Source of the DNA: an uncultured Bacteroidales bacterium
GTDB taxonomy: Bacteria > Bacteroidota > Bacteroidia > Bacteroidales > P3
Direction of reading: 5' to 3'
NCBI GenBank assembly: GCA_910578275.1
Contig: CAJTPR010000009.1
Coordinates: 16,454-80,453 of the forward strand
DNA length: 64,000 bases
The notes beneath the pieces were generated by a model. That model was not told where the DNA came from. It worked only from the letters and a program-made list of their open reading frames with translations, and ran no database searches. This document shows positions 1 through 7,873 of the stretch, in pieces. Each line of letters starts with the position of its first letter. The first letter of the stretch is position 1. Both the position numbers and the translations under genes were made by a program.

Positions 1-128
1 ATCAGCGCCTCCATCGGTTCCTTTTCGTCCACCTGTTCCACTATGTCGCCTCGGGCATCGTCGTACCTGAGCGTATAGACGATCCTGGCTATCGTGTCCT
101 TTCCTATTTTCATCGTTTTGGCTTCCAT
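1..128 (-). CDS. slyD: FKBP-type peptidyl-prolyl isomerase, SlyD-like (5' part only)
   Basis: Only the first 42 or so codons are inside the window; the gene continues past position 1. The N-terminus reads MKIGKDTIARIVYTLRY and then EQVDEKEPMEAL, which matches the opening strands of SlyD-type FKBP isomerases (a leading beta strand, then V-D-E-x-x-P). Such proteins catalyse cis-trans isomerisation of prolyl bonds in the cytoplasm, usually with an inserted chaperone flap. Two in-frame starts are possible, at 128 (MEAKTMKIG) and 113 (MKIG); the second matches the family better. A leftward TATCTTTG box lies at 169-176. The histidine-rich metal-binding tail cannot be checked here. Confidence 0.7.
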   Translation of the reverse strand, partial: MEAKTMKIGKDTIARIVYTLRYDDARGDIVEQVDEKEPMEAL

Positions 129-168
129 TCCGGACAGGACACGAAAGTCCCGCCCTGATTCACGCAAA

Positions 169-176
169 CAAAGATA
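169..176 (-). promoter_or_regulatory. Bacteroidota -7 box for the FKBP gene
   Basis: Leftward TATCTTTG matches the TAnnTTTG consensus of the Bacteroidota primary sigma factor. It lies about 40-55 bases upstream of the FKBP start. A TTG about 21 bases further upstream could be a weak -33 element. A short dyad (TTGCCTT-TC-AAGGCAA, 185-200) overlaps that region. Confidence 0.55.
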
Positions 177-224
177 GTGCAAAATTGCCTTTCAAGGCAA
201 TCGCACGACACGTTTCACCCTTGT

Positions 225-256
225 CTTGCATTTTAAAGCCAAAAAGCATACCTTTG
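225..256 (+). promoter_or_regulatory. Promoter of the small ribosomal protein gene
   Basis: TACCTTTG at 249-256 fits the -7 consensus TAnnTTTG. CTTG at 225-228 sits 20 bases upstream and approximates the TTTG -33 element. The start codon follows at 295, giving a leader of about 30 bases. Confidence 0.5.
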
Positions 257-294
257 CAGTCCTTTTTCATGCAAACCATTAAAAGTTAAACAAT

Positions 295-384
295 ATGCCC
301 AGCGGAAAGAAACGTAAGAGACATAAAATGGCCACGCACAAACGCAAAAAACGTTTGCGCAAGAATCGTCATAAGAACAAATAG
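295..384 (+). CDS. AURKAIP1/COX24-type small ribosomal protein (29 aa)
   Basis: This 29-residue ORF is too short for usual ORF calling. It starts MPSGKKRKRHKMATHKRKK, ends in RHKNK, and is almost entirely Lys, Arg and His. The sequence is the well-known, nearly invariant Bacteroidota AURKAIP1/COX24-domain peptide, related to mitochondrial mS38 and to bS22 of other bacteria, which lies on the small ribosomal subunit near the decoding region. It has its own promoter (225-256) and a strong terminator (410-444), so it is probably a single-gene transcript. No Shine-Dalgarno sequence is visible. Confidence 0.88.
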   Translation: MPSGKKRKRHKMATHKRKKRLRKNRHKNK

Positions 385-409
385 TCGTTTCAAGATTGTT
401 TGTAGTCGG

Positions 410-444
410 AAAAAAGCCTCGCATGGATTGCGGGGCTTTTTTTT
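410..444 (+). terminator. Rho-independent terminator after the small ribosomal protein
   Basis: A 13-bp stem (AAAAAGCCTCGCA paired with TGCGGGGCTTTTT, one T-G wobble) with a 5-base loop is followed by a run of eight T. Confidence 0.85.
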
Positions 445-446
445 GT

Positions 447-454
447 TATCTTTG
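447..454 (+). promoter_or_regulatory. -7 box for the envelope gene cluster
   Basis: TATCTTTG directly after the terminator matches TAnnTTTG and lies 34 bases before the flippase start at 489. No clear TTTG -33 element is present at the right spacing. It is the only candidate promoter I see for the cluster 489-9366. Confidence 0.5.
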
Positions 455-488
455 CTATTTGCGGGTTCGCGTTTAGTTTTCCATTGCC

Positions 489-1991
489 ATGCAACTGAAA
501 AGCCTTGCCAAACAGACGGTCATCTACGGGCTGCCTTCCATCGTGGGACGGTTCCTGAATTTTTTGCTGGTTCCGCTCTACACCTACCACTTCGCGCCCG
601 ACCAATACGGCATCGTGACCGAACTCTACGCCTATGTGGCGTTTTTGCTGGTATTGCTCACCTACGGCATGGAAACGACGTTTTTCCGTTTCATGCAAAA
701 ATACAAGGACGACAAGAGCGTCTACAGCACCTGCGTCTGGTCGCTGGCCGCCACCACGGCGGTTTTCCTATGCCTTGTGACCGGATTCCACGACCGGATC
801 GGACAAGGGCTGGGCTATCCTCAAGCGGGACGGTACATCGTATGGTTCGGTCTCATACTCTCGGCCGACGTGATGTCCTCCATTCCTTTCTGCCTGCTGA
901 GGGAACAAGACAAGGCCATGCGCTTCGCCGTCCTCAAGTCGCTCAATATCGCCGTCAACATATTCCTCAACCTGTTCTTCATACTTTATTGTCCCGCCCG
1001 GCTTCAAGCCGATCCCGGTTCATGGCTCGGCCTCGTCTACGACCCCGGCATGGGCGTGGGCTACATCTTCATAAGCAACCTCGTCGCCAGCCTGTTCACG
1101 TTCCTCTGCCTGCTGCCCGAATGGAAACAGATGCGCCTTACGTTCAAATTCGGAATGTGGAAGGAAATGATGACATACACGCTTCCCGTCATGGTCTGGG
1201 GCATGGCCGGCATCATAAACGGAACGTTCGACCGCGTGTTGCTCAAATACCTCAATCCCGATCCGGCCACGGCCATGAGCCAGCTGGGAATCTACGGCGC
1301 ATGCTACAAGTTGTCCATCATCATGACGCTTTTCGTGCAGGCGTTCCGTTTCGCGGCCGAACCTTTTTTCTTCAAGCAGATGGATTCCGACCAGGCTCCC
1401 GCCACCTACGCCAAGGTGATGAAATATTTCGTGATGACCTGCGCGTTCATCTACCTGGCCTGCGTGCTGTTCCTCGACCAGATCATGTATTTCGTGGGGG
1501 CCGACTACCGCCAAGGGGCGGACGTGGTGCCGGTATTGCTGATGGCCAACCTGTTCCTGGGCGTATTCTTCAACCTTTCGGTATGGTACAAGGTAAGCGA
1601 CAAGACCCGTATCGGCATGTACATCTCGCTGGCGGGAGCAGCCATCACGATAGGCATGAATTTCCTGCTCATCCCCGTATCCGGCTATCACGGCGCGGCC
1701 TGGACGGCCTTGACCTGCTATTTCACGCTCAGCGTGCTGTCTTACGTCTGGGGACAGAAATGTTATCCGGTTCCTTATCCGACAAGACGGATCTTCCTGT
1801 ATCTGGCGGTCGTCACGCTCCTGGGAATCGCCGGACGCTGGATGCCTTTCGGCACGACGTGGGCGAAAATCGCCTACGGGATCGCGGGCCTGGGCGTTTT
1901 CGGCTTGCTGGCATGGAAACTCGAACCGGAACTTCCCGCCTTGGCCAAAGGCATCTTCGCACACGCCAAGGGAATGATCCGTAAACGATAG
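489..1991 (+). CDS. Oligosaccharide/lipopolysaccharide flippase (MOP superfamily)
   Basis: This 500-residue polytopic membrane protein has about 12-14 hydrophobic segments spread over the whole length and no signal peptide. The N-terminus (KQTVIYGLPSIVGR followed by FLNFLLVPLYTYHF) is typical of Wzx-like flippases of the MOP/PST family, which move lipid-linked glycans across the inner membrane. The terminal RKR is cytoplasmic. The next gene (dut) starts 12 bases later, so they are probably cotranscribed. The flippase with a downstream sugar nucleotidyltransferase suggests surface polysaccharide synthesis; the substrate cannot be read from sequence. Confidence 0.85.
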   Translation: MQLKSLAKQTVIYGLPSIVGRFLNFLLVPLYTYHFAPDQYGIVTELYAYVAFLLVLLTYGMETTFFRFMQKYKDDKSVYSTCVWSLAATTAVFLCLVTGFHDRIGQGLGYPQAGRYIVWFGLILSADVMSSIPFCLLREQDKAMRFAVLKSLNIAVNIFLNLFFILYCPARLQADPGSWLGLVYDPGMGVGYIFISNLVASLFTFLCLLPEWKQMRLTFKFGMWKEMMTYTLPVMVWGMAGIINGTFDRVLLKYLNPDPATAMSQLGIYGACYKLSIIMTLFVQAFRFAAEPFFFKQMDSDQAPATYAKVMKYFVMTCAFIYLACVLFLDQIMYFVGADYRQGADVVPVLLMANLFLGVFFNLSVWYKVSDKTRIGMYISLAGAAITIGMNFLLIPVSGYHGAAWTALTCYFTLSVLSYVWGQKCYPVPYPTRRIFLYLAVVTLLGIAGRWMPFGTTWAKIAYGIAGLGVFGLLAWKLEPELPALAKGIFAHAKGMIRKR

Positions 1992-2003
1992 AAAAACTCG
2001 ACC

Positions 2004-2456
2004 ATGAAAGACAATCAAAGCCTGACGGTACGCATCGTGAACAAATCGGGGCACCCGCTGCCCGCATACGCCACGGAAGCTTCGGCAGGCATGGACTTGC
2101 GCGCCTGCCTCGAAAGTCCCGTCGTGCTCGAACCGGGCAAACGGGCCTTCGTCCCCACGGGGCTTTTCATCGAACTGCCCGCAGGTTTCGAGGCACAGAT
2201 ACGTCCCCGGAGCGGATTGGCGGCCAAATACGGCATCACCGTGCTCAACTCCCCCGGCACCGTCGACGCCGACTATCGGGGCGAAATAAAGGTCATCCTC
2301 GTCAACCTTTCCCAAGAGGTTTTCACGATAGAAAACGGCGAACGGATCGCCCAGATGGTAGTGACCCGCCACGAAAAGGTGCAATGGCAACCCGCGGAGG
2401 AACTTTCGCAGACGGCAAGAGGCGAAGGCGGGTTCGGACATACCGGAAAAAAATAA
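2004..2456 (+). CDS. dut: dUTP diphosphatase
   Basis: This 150-residue protein hydrolyses dUTP to dUMP and pyrophosphate, keeping uracil out of DNA and supplying the thymidylate precursor. All five trimeric dUTPase motifs are visible: ASAGMDL (I), PRSGLAAKYG (II), GTVDADYRGEI (III), GERIAQMV (IV) and the flexible C-terminal arm RGEGGFGHTG (V). The length is normal for the homotrimeric family. It sits between the flippase and the sugar nucleotidyltransferase with gaps of 12 and 8 bases, an order common in Bacteroidales. Confidence 0.97.
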   Translation: MKDNQSLTVRIVNKSGHPLPAYATEASAGMDLRACLESPVVLEPGKRAFVPTGLFIELPAGFEAQIRPRSGLAAKYGITVLNSPGTVDADYRGEIKVILVNLSQEVFTIENGERIAQMVVTRHEKVQWQPAEELSQTARGEGGFGHTGKK

Positions 2457-2464
2457 GGAACAGA

Positions 2465-3463
2465 ATGAACATAATCATCCCCATGGCCGGCATGGGCAAA
2501 CGCATGCGGCCACATACGCTCACCACGCCCAAGCCCTTGATCCGGTTCGGGGGCAAGTCGATCGTGGAGCATCTCATAGGTCAGATCGCGAGTTCGACGG
2601 AAGACAAAATCGAGGAAATAGCCTTCGTGACGGGACATTTCGGTTCCCGAACGGAAGATGCTCTCGTGGATGCCGCCCGGAACGTGGGAGCCAAAGGTTC
2701 GATCCATTACCAGGAAGAAGCCTTGGGCACGGCCCATGCCATCCTTTGCGCCGCTTCCTGCCTGCAAGGCCCCGTCGTGGTGGCTTTCGCCGACACGCTT
2801 TTCTATGGCTCCGGAAAACTGGACGCCGGCAAGGACTCCGTGATCTGGACCAAGAAAGTGGACGATCCGAGCGCGTTCGGCGTGGTACTGACCGACGCCG
2901 CAAACCGCATTACCGGTTTCGTGGAGAAACCCCGGACCCCGGTTTCCGACCAGGCCATCATCGGCATCTACTTCTTCAAGGACGGGAAGCTACTCAAGGA
3001 CGAATTGCAATACCTCATCGACCACGACTTGCGAAAGGGCAACGAATACCAACTGACCGACGCCTTGCAGAACATGATGGAAAAGGAAATCCGTTTTTAC
3101 AGCGAACCCGTGGAGGAATGGCTGGATTGCGGCAACAAGGACGCGACGGTACAGACCCATGCCCGCGTGCTGGAACACCAAGGGCACCACGTGGACAAGG
3201 AGGCGACAGTGGAAGAGGCGGTCATCGTTCCTCCCTGCCATATCGCTGCCGGAGCGGTCGTTTGCCGCTCGGTGGTGGGTCCTTACGTCACGGTAGATGC
3301 CGGCAGCCGGATCGAGGACTCGGTGGTCCGGGATTCGATCGTCCAAAAAAACGCGAGAATCGAAAACACCGTATTGCGGCACTCGATGATAGGCAACCAG
3401 GCGCAAGTCAGGACGGACGCCCGCGTGCTGAACCTGGGCGATTTCTCGTGTCTGGAATCCTAA
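2465..3463 (+). CDS. Sugar-phosphate nucleotidyltransferase with beta-helix tail
   Basis: The 332-residue protein starts at 2465 (MNIIIPMAGMGKRMRP), 8 bases after dut; an upstream in-frame extension inside dut is unlikely. The signature GMGKRM-x6-TPKPL is the nucleotide-binding loop of GT-A-type nucleotidyltransferases (RmlA/GlmU/ManC-like), which make NDP-sugars from NTP and sugar 1-phosphate. WLDCGNKD near residue 220 is a conserved product-site motif. The last 90 residues are a hexapeptide-like left-handed beta helix (VVCRSVVGPYVTVDAG and similar). Which nucleotide and sugar it uses is not decidable here. A partial SD-like AAGGA precedes the start. Confidence 0.85.
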   Translation: MNIIIPMAGMGKRMRPHTLTTPKPLIRFGGKSIVEHLIGQIASSTEDKIEEIAFVTGHFGSRTEDALVDAARNVGAKGSIHYQEEALGTAHAILCAASCLQGPVVVAFADTLFYGSGKLDAGKDSVIWTKKVDDPSAFGVVLTDAANRITGFVEKPRTPVSDQAIIGIYFFKDGKLLKDELQYLIDHDLRKGNEYQLTDALQNMMEKEIRFYSEPVEEWLDCGNKDATVQTHARVLEHQGHHVDKEATVEEAVIVPPCHIAAGAVVCRSVVGPYVTVDAGSRIEDSVVRDSIVQKNARIENTVLRHSMIGNQAQVRTDARVLNLGDFSCLES

Positions 3464-3475
3464 CATGAGACGAAA

Positions 3476-5212
3476 ATGAATTTCTTCAAGCACATACCGG
3501 TCCGCAAGTGCGCACCCGCCTGCTTTCGGGTACTCCTCGCCATGAGCACGCTTCCTGCCTGGTCGCAAAGGGAATCGTACCAAAACGACAGCCTGTTCCT
3601 CGAAGCCACCTCCCTTTACATCACCGACCGGCCGCAACAAGCCTTGGACATTTACCGCGCCTTGCTCCAGAAAGATCCCGCAAACGCCACGGCGGCCTAC
3701 CAGATAAGCAACATCCTGGCCGAAAGCAACAAGTTCTCGGATGCGATCGTGTATGCCGAAAAGGCTTGTCTGGAAAAGCCCGAAAACGAATGGTTCCAAC
3801 TTCTGCGGGCACAACTCTACAAGAGCACGCGACAGTTCAAGAAAGCAGGCGAAGTCTTTTCCATCTTGAGCGGACAACATCCGCAAAAGCTGGACTATGC
3901 CTATGAAAAGGCGAACATGGCGGTCATGGCGGGCGATCTGGCCTCGGCCGTCTCCGTCTATGACGACTTGCAGGCCCGTTACGGATTCAACGACGAATGG
4001 AGCATGCAGAAATACAAGTTGTACACGGGATTGAACGATCTCAAGGCCGCCCGCGAAGAAATCAAGACGATCAGCGCGGCCATGCCCGGGCAGACCAAGT
4101 ACATGGAAATCCTCGCCCAGATCTGCATGAAGGAAAAAGACTACAAGCAAGCGCATCAATATTTCAAGAAGATATTGGAACTCAAGCCTGACGACCCGTA
4201 TATCCACGTTTCCCTGGCCGACTATTACCAAAACACGAAAAACTTCAACGCGGCTTTCCGTTCGCTGGAAAAGGCCATCGCCAATCCCCGGCTCGACTTC
4301 AAGACCAAACTGAGCGTGGTCGCAGCCCATGCGGCGAAGGCGAATGAAGGCAAGGCCGACGAAATCCTCATGCAAACCGCCAAGCTGTACGAAGCGCTGG
4401 ACAACGCCCATCCCGATCAGGCGGAAGGATTCTTCACACACGCGAAATTCCTGCTCATGCTCGAAAACACGGAAGCAGCCAGGCAACTCCTGGAAAAAGC
4501 CGTCTCCTTGGATTCGAACGTTTTCGGCAGTTGGGAATTGCTGCTTTTCACCGCCTACCAGGAATTCGACACCGTCTTGATGGAAACTGCCGGCGAACAA
4601 GCTTGCGAACGGTTCCCCGAACAAGCCTCTCCCTATATGTACCGCGCCGTGGCCGCCCTTGTCAAGGACAAGCATGCCCTGGCCGTGGAACTGGCCGAAG
4701 AAGGACAGAAACGCAACATGGGATCCAACCCGTTCGTCGAAAAGGTGCTGTTGCAGATCCTCGGCGACGGCTATTTTGAATTGGAACAATACGACAAAAG
4801 CCTGAACGCCTACGAACGCCTGTTCAAGTCCGATCCCGACGACCGGTACGTGCGTAACAATTACGCCTATTACATGGCCGTCATCGGACGCGACCTGGCC
4901 AAGGCCGAGGCGATGGCCGACAAGTTATGCAGGGAGGAACCGCACAATCCCACGTTCCTGGACACCTACGCATGGGTACTTTTCCGACTCGGCAAATACG
5001 CCAAGGCGCTCGAATACGTGGAAAAGTCATTGAGACACGGCGCGGACAAGGAAGCCACGATATGGGACCACAAGGGAGACATACTCTATCGCCTGGGAGA
5101 CGTTCCCAAGGCAGTGGAGGCCTGGAAGACCGCGCTGGAACTTTCGGGCGGGAAAGCCAGGAACGAAATCGAAAACAAAATAAGAAAACACGGTCTTGCC
5201 GATGAACGATAA
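3476..5212 (+). CDS. Exported TPR-repeat protein
   Basis: The 578-residue protein has an N-terminal signal peptide ending near PAWSQ, so it is probably periplasmic or on the inner face of the outer membrane. The rest is a superhelix of tetratricopeptide repeats (for example DIYRALLQKDPANATAAYQ, AYERLFKSDPDDRYVRNNYA, KALEYVEKSLRHGAD). TPR proteins act as scaffolds; no enzyme domain is visible. It overlaps the next gene (DUF4292 lipoprotein) by 11 bases and lies in a dut-NTase-TPR-DUF4292-EnvC order recurrent in Bacteroidales, so a role in envelope assembly is likely. The specific partner is unknown. Confidence 0.8.
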   Translation: MNFFKHIPVRKCAPACFRVLLAMSTLPAWSQRESYQNDSLFLEATSLYITDRPQQALDIYRALLQKDPANATAAYQISNILAESNKFSDAIVYAEKACLEKPENEWFQLLRAQLYKSTRQFKKAGEVFSILSGQHPQKLDYAYEKANMAVMAGDLASAVSVYDDLQARYGFNDEWSMQKYKLYTGLNDLKAAREEIKTISAAMPGQTKYMEILAQICMKEKDYKQAHQYFKKILELKPDDPYIHVSLADYYQNTKNFNAAFRSLEKAIANPRLDFKTKLSVVAAHAAKANEGKADEILMQTAKLYEALDNAHPDQAEGFFTHAKFLLMLENTEAARQLLEKAVSLDSNVFGSWELLLFTAYQEFDTVLMETAGEQACERFPEQASPYMYRAVAALVKDKHALAVELAEEGQKRNMGSNPFVEKVLLQILGDGYFELEQYDKSLNAYERLFKSDPDDRYVRNNYAYYMAVIGRDLAKAEAMADKLCREEPHNPTFLDTYAWVLFRLGKYAKALEYVEKSLRHGADKEATIWDHKGDILYRLGDVPKAVEAWKTALELSGGKARNEIENKIRKHGLADER

Positions 5213-6062
5213 CATGCAAAAAGCCGCGCGCGTCCTTTCGCCCCTTCTCTTCCTTTGCTTGTTTCTCCTTTCCGGATGCAGGGAAGACCGGCAGGATCGC
5301 GGCTGGCAGAACCAGGATTTCACGATAGACGAAATCCTGGCAGATGAATCCCGCGACTCGGCGGACTTCATCCTCAAGAAAGCGATGGCGCGCAACACGC
5401 GATTCTCCACTTTCGCCGCCAACCTGGACATCCGGTTGAAGCTGGACAAGCATGTCATAGGCTTCGGCGGGCAATTGCGCGTAAAAAAGGACGAGATACT
5501 CTGGGCAAGCTGCCAGAAGTTCGGATTTGAACTGTTCCGCGCCAAGGCCACGCCCGATTCGCTGGTCTTTTACAGCAAGCCCGGAAACATGGCCTCGGCT
5601 TACGTGGCCGACTCGATGAAGGAGCTGCTATGCACGACCTTTTCCTTGATGCAATGCCTTTTCATGCGTCAAACGGATTCGACGATGCTCAAAGGCGACC
5701 GGACGCTTTCTTCCGCACAGGACACATGGATCCTGAACGGACTGGCAAACGACAGCGTGGCATGGCAATTGCATGTGGGCAAGGAGGACTTTCGCCCCAC
5801 GGGCATCGGAATCCAGGTGAGGCAGGACCGTTCGACGCTGCAGATACACGTATCCTACCGAGGCGAAAACGGATTCGACGTAAGGCTTTCGGAAAACGGC
5901 AAATCGATGGTGGAGGCCTCCGTCGATTATGTCAAGACCCGCTGGAATGAAACACTCTCCTATCCCTTGTCCGTTCCTGCCGGCATCCGGGTCGAGATGA
6001 ACCACGGGCTGATGAAGAATTTGGAAAAAAGCCGCCGGCAACACGGCTTGGAAACGGAATAA
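5202..6062 (+). CDS. DUF4292-family outer-membrane lipoprotein
   Basis: The start at 5202 overlaps the TPR stop; a second ATG at 5214 and a TTG at 5196 are possible. A hydrophobic leader ends in the lipobox LLSGC, so it is a lipoprotein of about 286 residues before processing. The body (FAANLDIRLKLD, then GGQLRVKKDEILWASC, FGFELFRAKATPDSLVFY) has the pattern of DUF4292. By eye this resembles the half-barrel LolA/LolB fold (strand, G-x-L-x-x-x-x-D, P/FG-E-x-x-R, TPD), so a hydrophobic-cargo carrier role at the outer membrane is an inference worth testing. It sits 6 bases before the EnvC-like gene. Confidence 0.75.
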   Translation: MNDNMQKAARVLSPLLFLCLFLLSGCREDRQDRGWQNQDFTIDEILADESRDSADFILKKAMARNTRFSTFAANLDIRLKLDKHVIGFGGQLRVKKDEILWASCQKFGFELFRAKATPDSLVFYSKPGNMASAYVADSMKELLCTTFSLMQCLFMRQTDSTMLKGDRTLSSAQDTWILNGLANDSVAWQLHVGKEDFRPTGIGIQVRQDRSTLQIHVSYRGENGFDVRLSENGKSMVEASVDYVKTRWNETLSYPLSVPAGIRVEMNHGLMKNLEKSRRQHGLETE

Positions 6063-6068
6063 ACACAC

Positions 6069-7301
6069 ATGGAAATGAACGGCTTTGCCCACAAATACAT
6101 AAGGTTCCTGGCCGGAATGCTCTTGGCGGCCTTCGTCTTTTCCGCCCCGGCGCAAGACCGGAAGACACTGGAGGCGAACAAGAAAAAACTGGAGCAGGAA
6201 ATCGCCCAGACCAACAAGCAGCTGGACAAGACCAGCAAGCGGAAGAAGGCCACTGTGGCCGAACTCCAGCTTGTAAACAGCAATATCAGCAAACGTCAGC
6301 AGCTCATCCGCGGCCTGACCCAGGAAGTGACGCTTACCGAACGCGAGATAGGCCGTCTCCAAAGCAAGATCAACCGATTGGGCGGAGACATCGAGAACCT
6401 GAAGAAAGAATACGCCAAATTGATTTCCATGGCCCGCCGGCACAGGAACCAATATTCGCTGCTGATGTTCCTCTTCTCGTCGAACGACTTCAACCAAGCT
6501 TGGCGGAGGCTACGTTACCTGAGCCAATACGACGACTATATGCGCAAGCAGGTGGCGATCATCACCGAGAAGCAGGAAGTGCTCGCAAGCAGCAGGAAAA
6601 GCCTTGAAACGGAACGGAACAACAAGCAGAAACTGGTCGTTTCCCAGGAAAAGGCGAAAAAGGAACTGGAAAAGGAACAGCGCGACAAGAACAAGATCGT
6701 CGCCCAACTCAAGAAACAGGAAAGTTCACTGCGTACCAAACTGCAAGGCCAGCAGAAGAAAGTAAGGCAACTGAACGACCAGATCAAGAAAATCATCGAA
6801 GCGGAAATACGTGCCTCGCAGAAAAAGGAAACCGCCGCCAAGCCCGGCAGCAGCACTTCCTACGCGCTCACACCTGCCGAAAAGGCGCTTTCATCCAACT
6901 TCGAAAGCAACAAGGGAAAACTGCCCTGGCCGCTGGAACGAGGCACGATCTCAAGCCGTTTCGGCACCCATCCGCATCCGGTCATCAGCAACCTCACCGT
7001 CACCAACAACGGCATCGACATCCTCACCGAAAAAGGAGCCTCCGCGCGGGCGGTGTTCAAGGGCGAAGTCTGCAACATAGAATCCGCCTACGGACTCAAG
7101 TTCGTCATGGTCCGGCACGGAGCCTACATCACCGTCTATGCCAACCTCGACCAGGTCTACGTGAAAAAAGGGCAGACGGTCGATACCAAACAGAAGATAG
7201 GCCGCGTCTACCACGACACGGAGGAAAACAAGTCCGAACTGCAATTCCAGATTTGGAAGAACACCACGAAACTGAACCCTGAATCATGGATCGTCCGATG
7301 A
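6069..7301 (+). CDS. EnvC-like murein hydrolase activator (degenerate LytM domain)
   Basis: The 410-residue secreted protein has a signal peptide (to about FSAPAQ), a long coiled coil (residues about 32-255, with EANKKKLEQEI and ELEKEQRDKNKI) and a C-terminal LytM/M23 domain (about 295-410). EnvC proteins bind and activate cell-wall amidases during division. The zinc ligands of active M23 peptidases are replaced here: the first histidine position reads NNGIDI, the AHL motif reads YANL, and the HLH motif reads SELQFQIW. It is therefore most likely an activator, not a peptidase, as in E. coli EnvC. The stop overlaps the next start by ATGA. Confidence 0.87.
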   Translation: MEMNGFAHKYIRFLAGMLLAAFVFSAPAQDRKTLEANKKKLEQEIAQTNKQLDKTSKRKKATVAELQLVNSNISKRQQLIRGLTQEVTLTEREIGRLQSKINRLGGDIENLKKEYAKLISMARRHRNQYSLLMFLFSSNDFNQAWRRLRYLSQYDDYMRKQVAIITEKQEVLASSRKSLETERNNKQKLVVSQEKAKKELEKEQRDKNKIVAQLKKQESSLRTKLQGQQKKVRQLNDQIKKIIEAEIRASQKKETAAKPGSSTSYALTPAEKALSSNFESNKGKLPWPLERGTISSRFGTHPHPVISNLTVTNNGIDILTEKGASARAVFKGEVCNIESAYGLKFVMVRHGAYITVYANLDQVYVKKGQTVDTKQKIGRVYHDTEENKSELQFQIWKNTTKLNPESWIVR

Positions 7302-7873
7302 ACATTTGCGTCTACTGCGGTTCGGCCATGGGAAACGGCGGGACCTACGCCTCTGCGGCACGGGAAACAGGGCGCATGATCGCCCGCATGGGGCTTGCCC
7401 TTGTCTACGGCGGTGCATGCTGCGGCACGATGGGCCAAGTGGCCGACGCGGTAATGGAACACGGAGGGAAGGTGCACGGCATCATCCCCGACTTCTTCGA
7501 AAACCATGAGTTCGAGGTGATTCACCCCGGCCTCACCAAGCTCACGCGGGTAAGGACCATGGCCGAACGCAAGGAAATGCTCATCGCCGAAGCCGACCTT
7601 TTCCTGACCTTGCCCGGTTCGTACGGCACGATGGACGAACTTTTCGAGACATTGGTACTGGTACAGCTCAAACGAATCGAAAAACCCGTTTTCTTGCTAA
7701 ATTTGGACGGTTTTTACGATGCCATGCTGCTGCAGCTGGACAAGATGCAGGAAGCCGGATTCCTGAACGCGGAAAACCGACGCCTGCTTCATGTGGCGGA
7801 CACGACGGAGGAACTCGAGAAAGAGTTGCGCCGCCTTATCCGGATTACTGACTTGAAAAAACAAGAAAAATGA
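7298..7873 (+). CDS. LOG-family nucleoside 5'-monophosphate phosphoribohydrolase
   Basis: The 191-residue protein starts at 7298 in an ATGA overlap with the EnvC-like gene; an ATG at 7286 would add MDRP. It has the Rossmann-like LOG fold opening (MNICVYCGS), the YGGACCGTMG phosphate loop, the RTMAERKEML motif and the PGSYGTMDE motif. LOG proteins cleave AMP or cytokinin riboside monophosphates to ribose 5-phosphate and base. The usual motif is PGGxGTxxE; the second glycine is serine here, which may alter substrate preference. Related Bacteroidota proteins are annotated TIGR00730. Confidence 0.87.
   Translation: MNICVYCGSAMGNGGTYASAARETGRMIARMGLALVYGGACCGTMGQVADAVMEHGGKVHGIIPDFFENHEFEVIHPGLTKLTRVRTMAERKEMLIAEADLFLTLPGSYGTMDELFETLVLVQLKRIEKPVFLLNLDGFYDAMLLQLDKMQEAGFLNAENRRLLHVADTTEELEKELRRLIRITDLKKQEK

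Noticed and set aside
1020..4789. Long leftward open frames (473 and 599 codons) opposite the flippase and TPR genes
   Set aside because: They follow from the GC-rich third positions of the real rightward genes, carry no domain motifs, and overlap genes with clear families.
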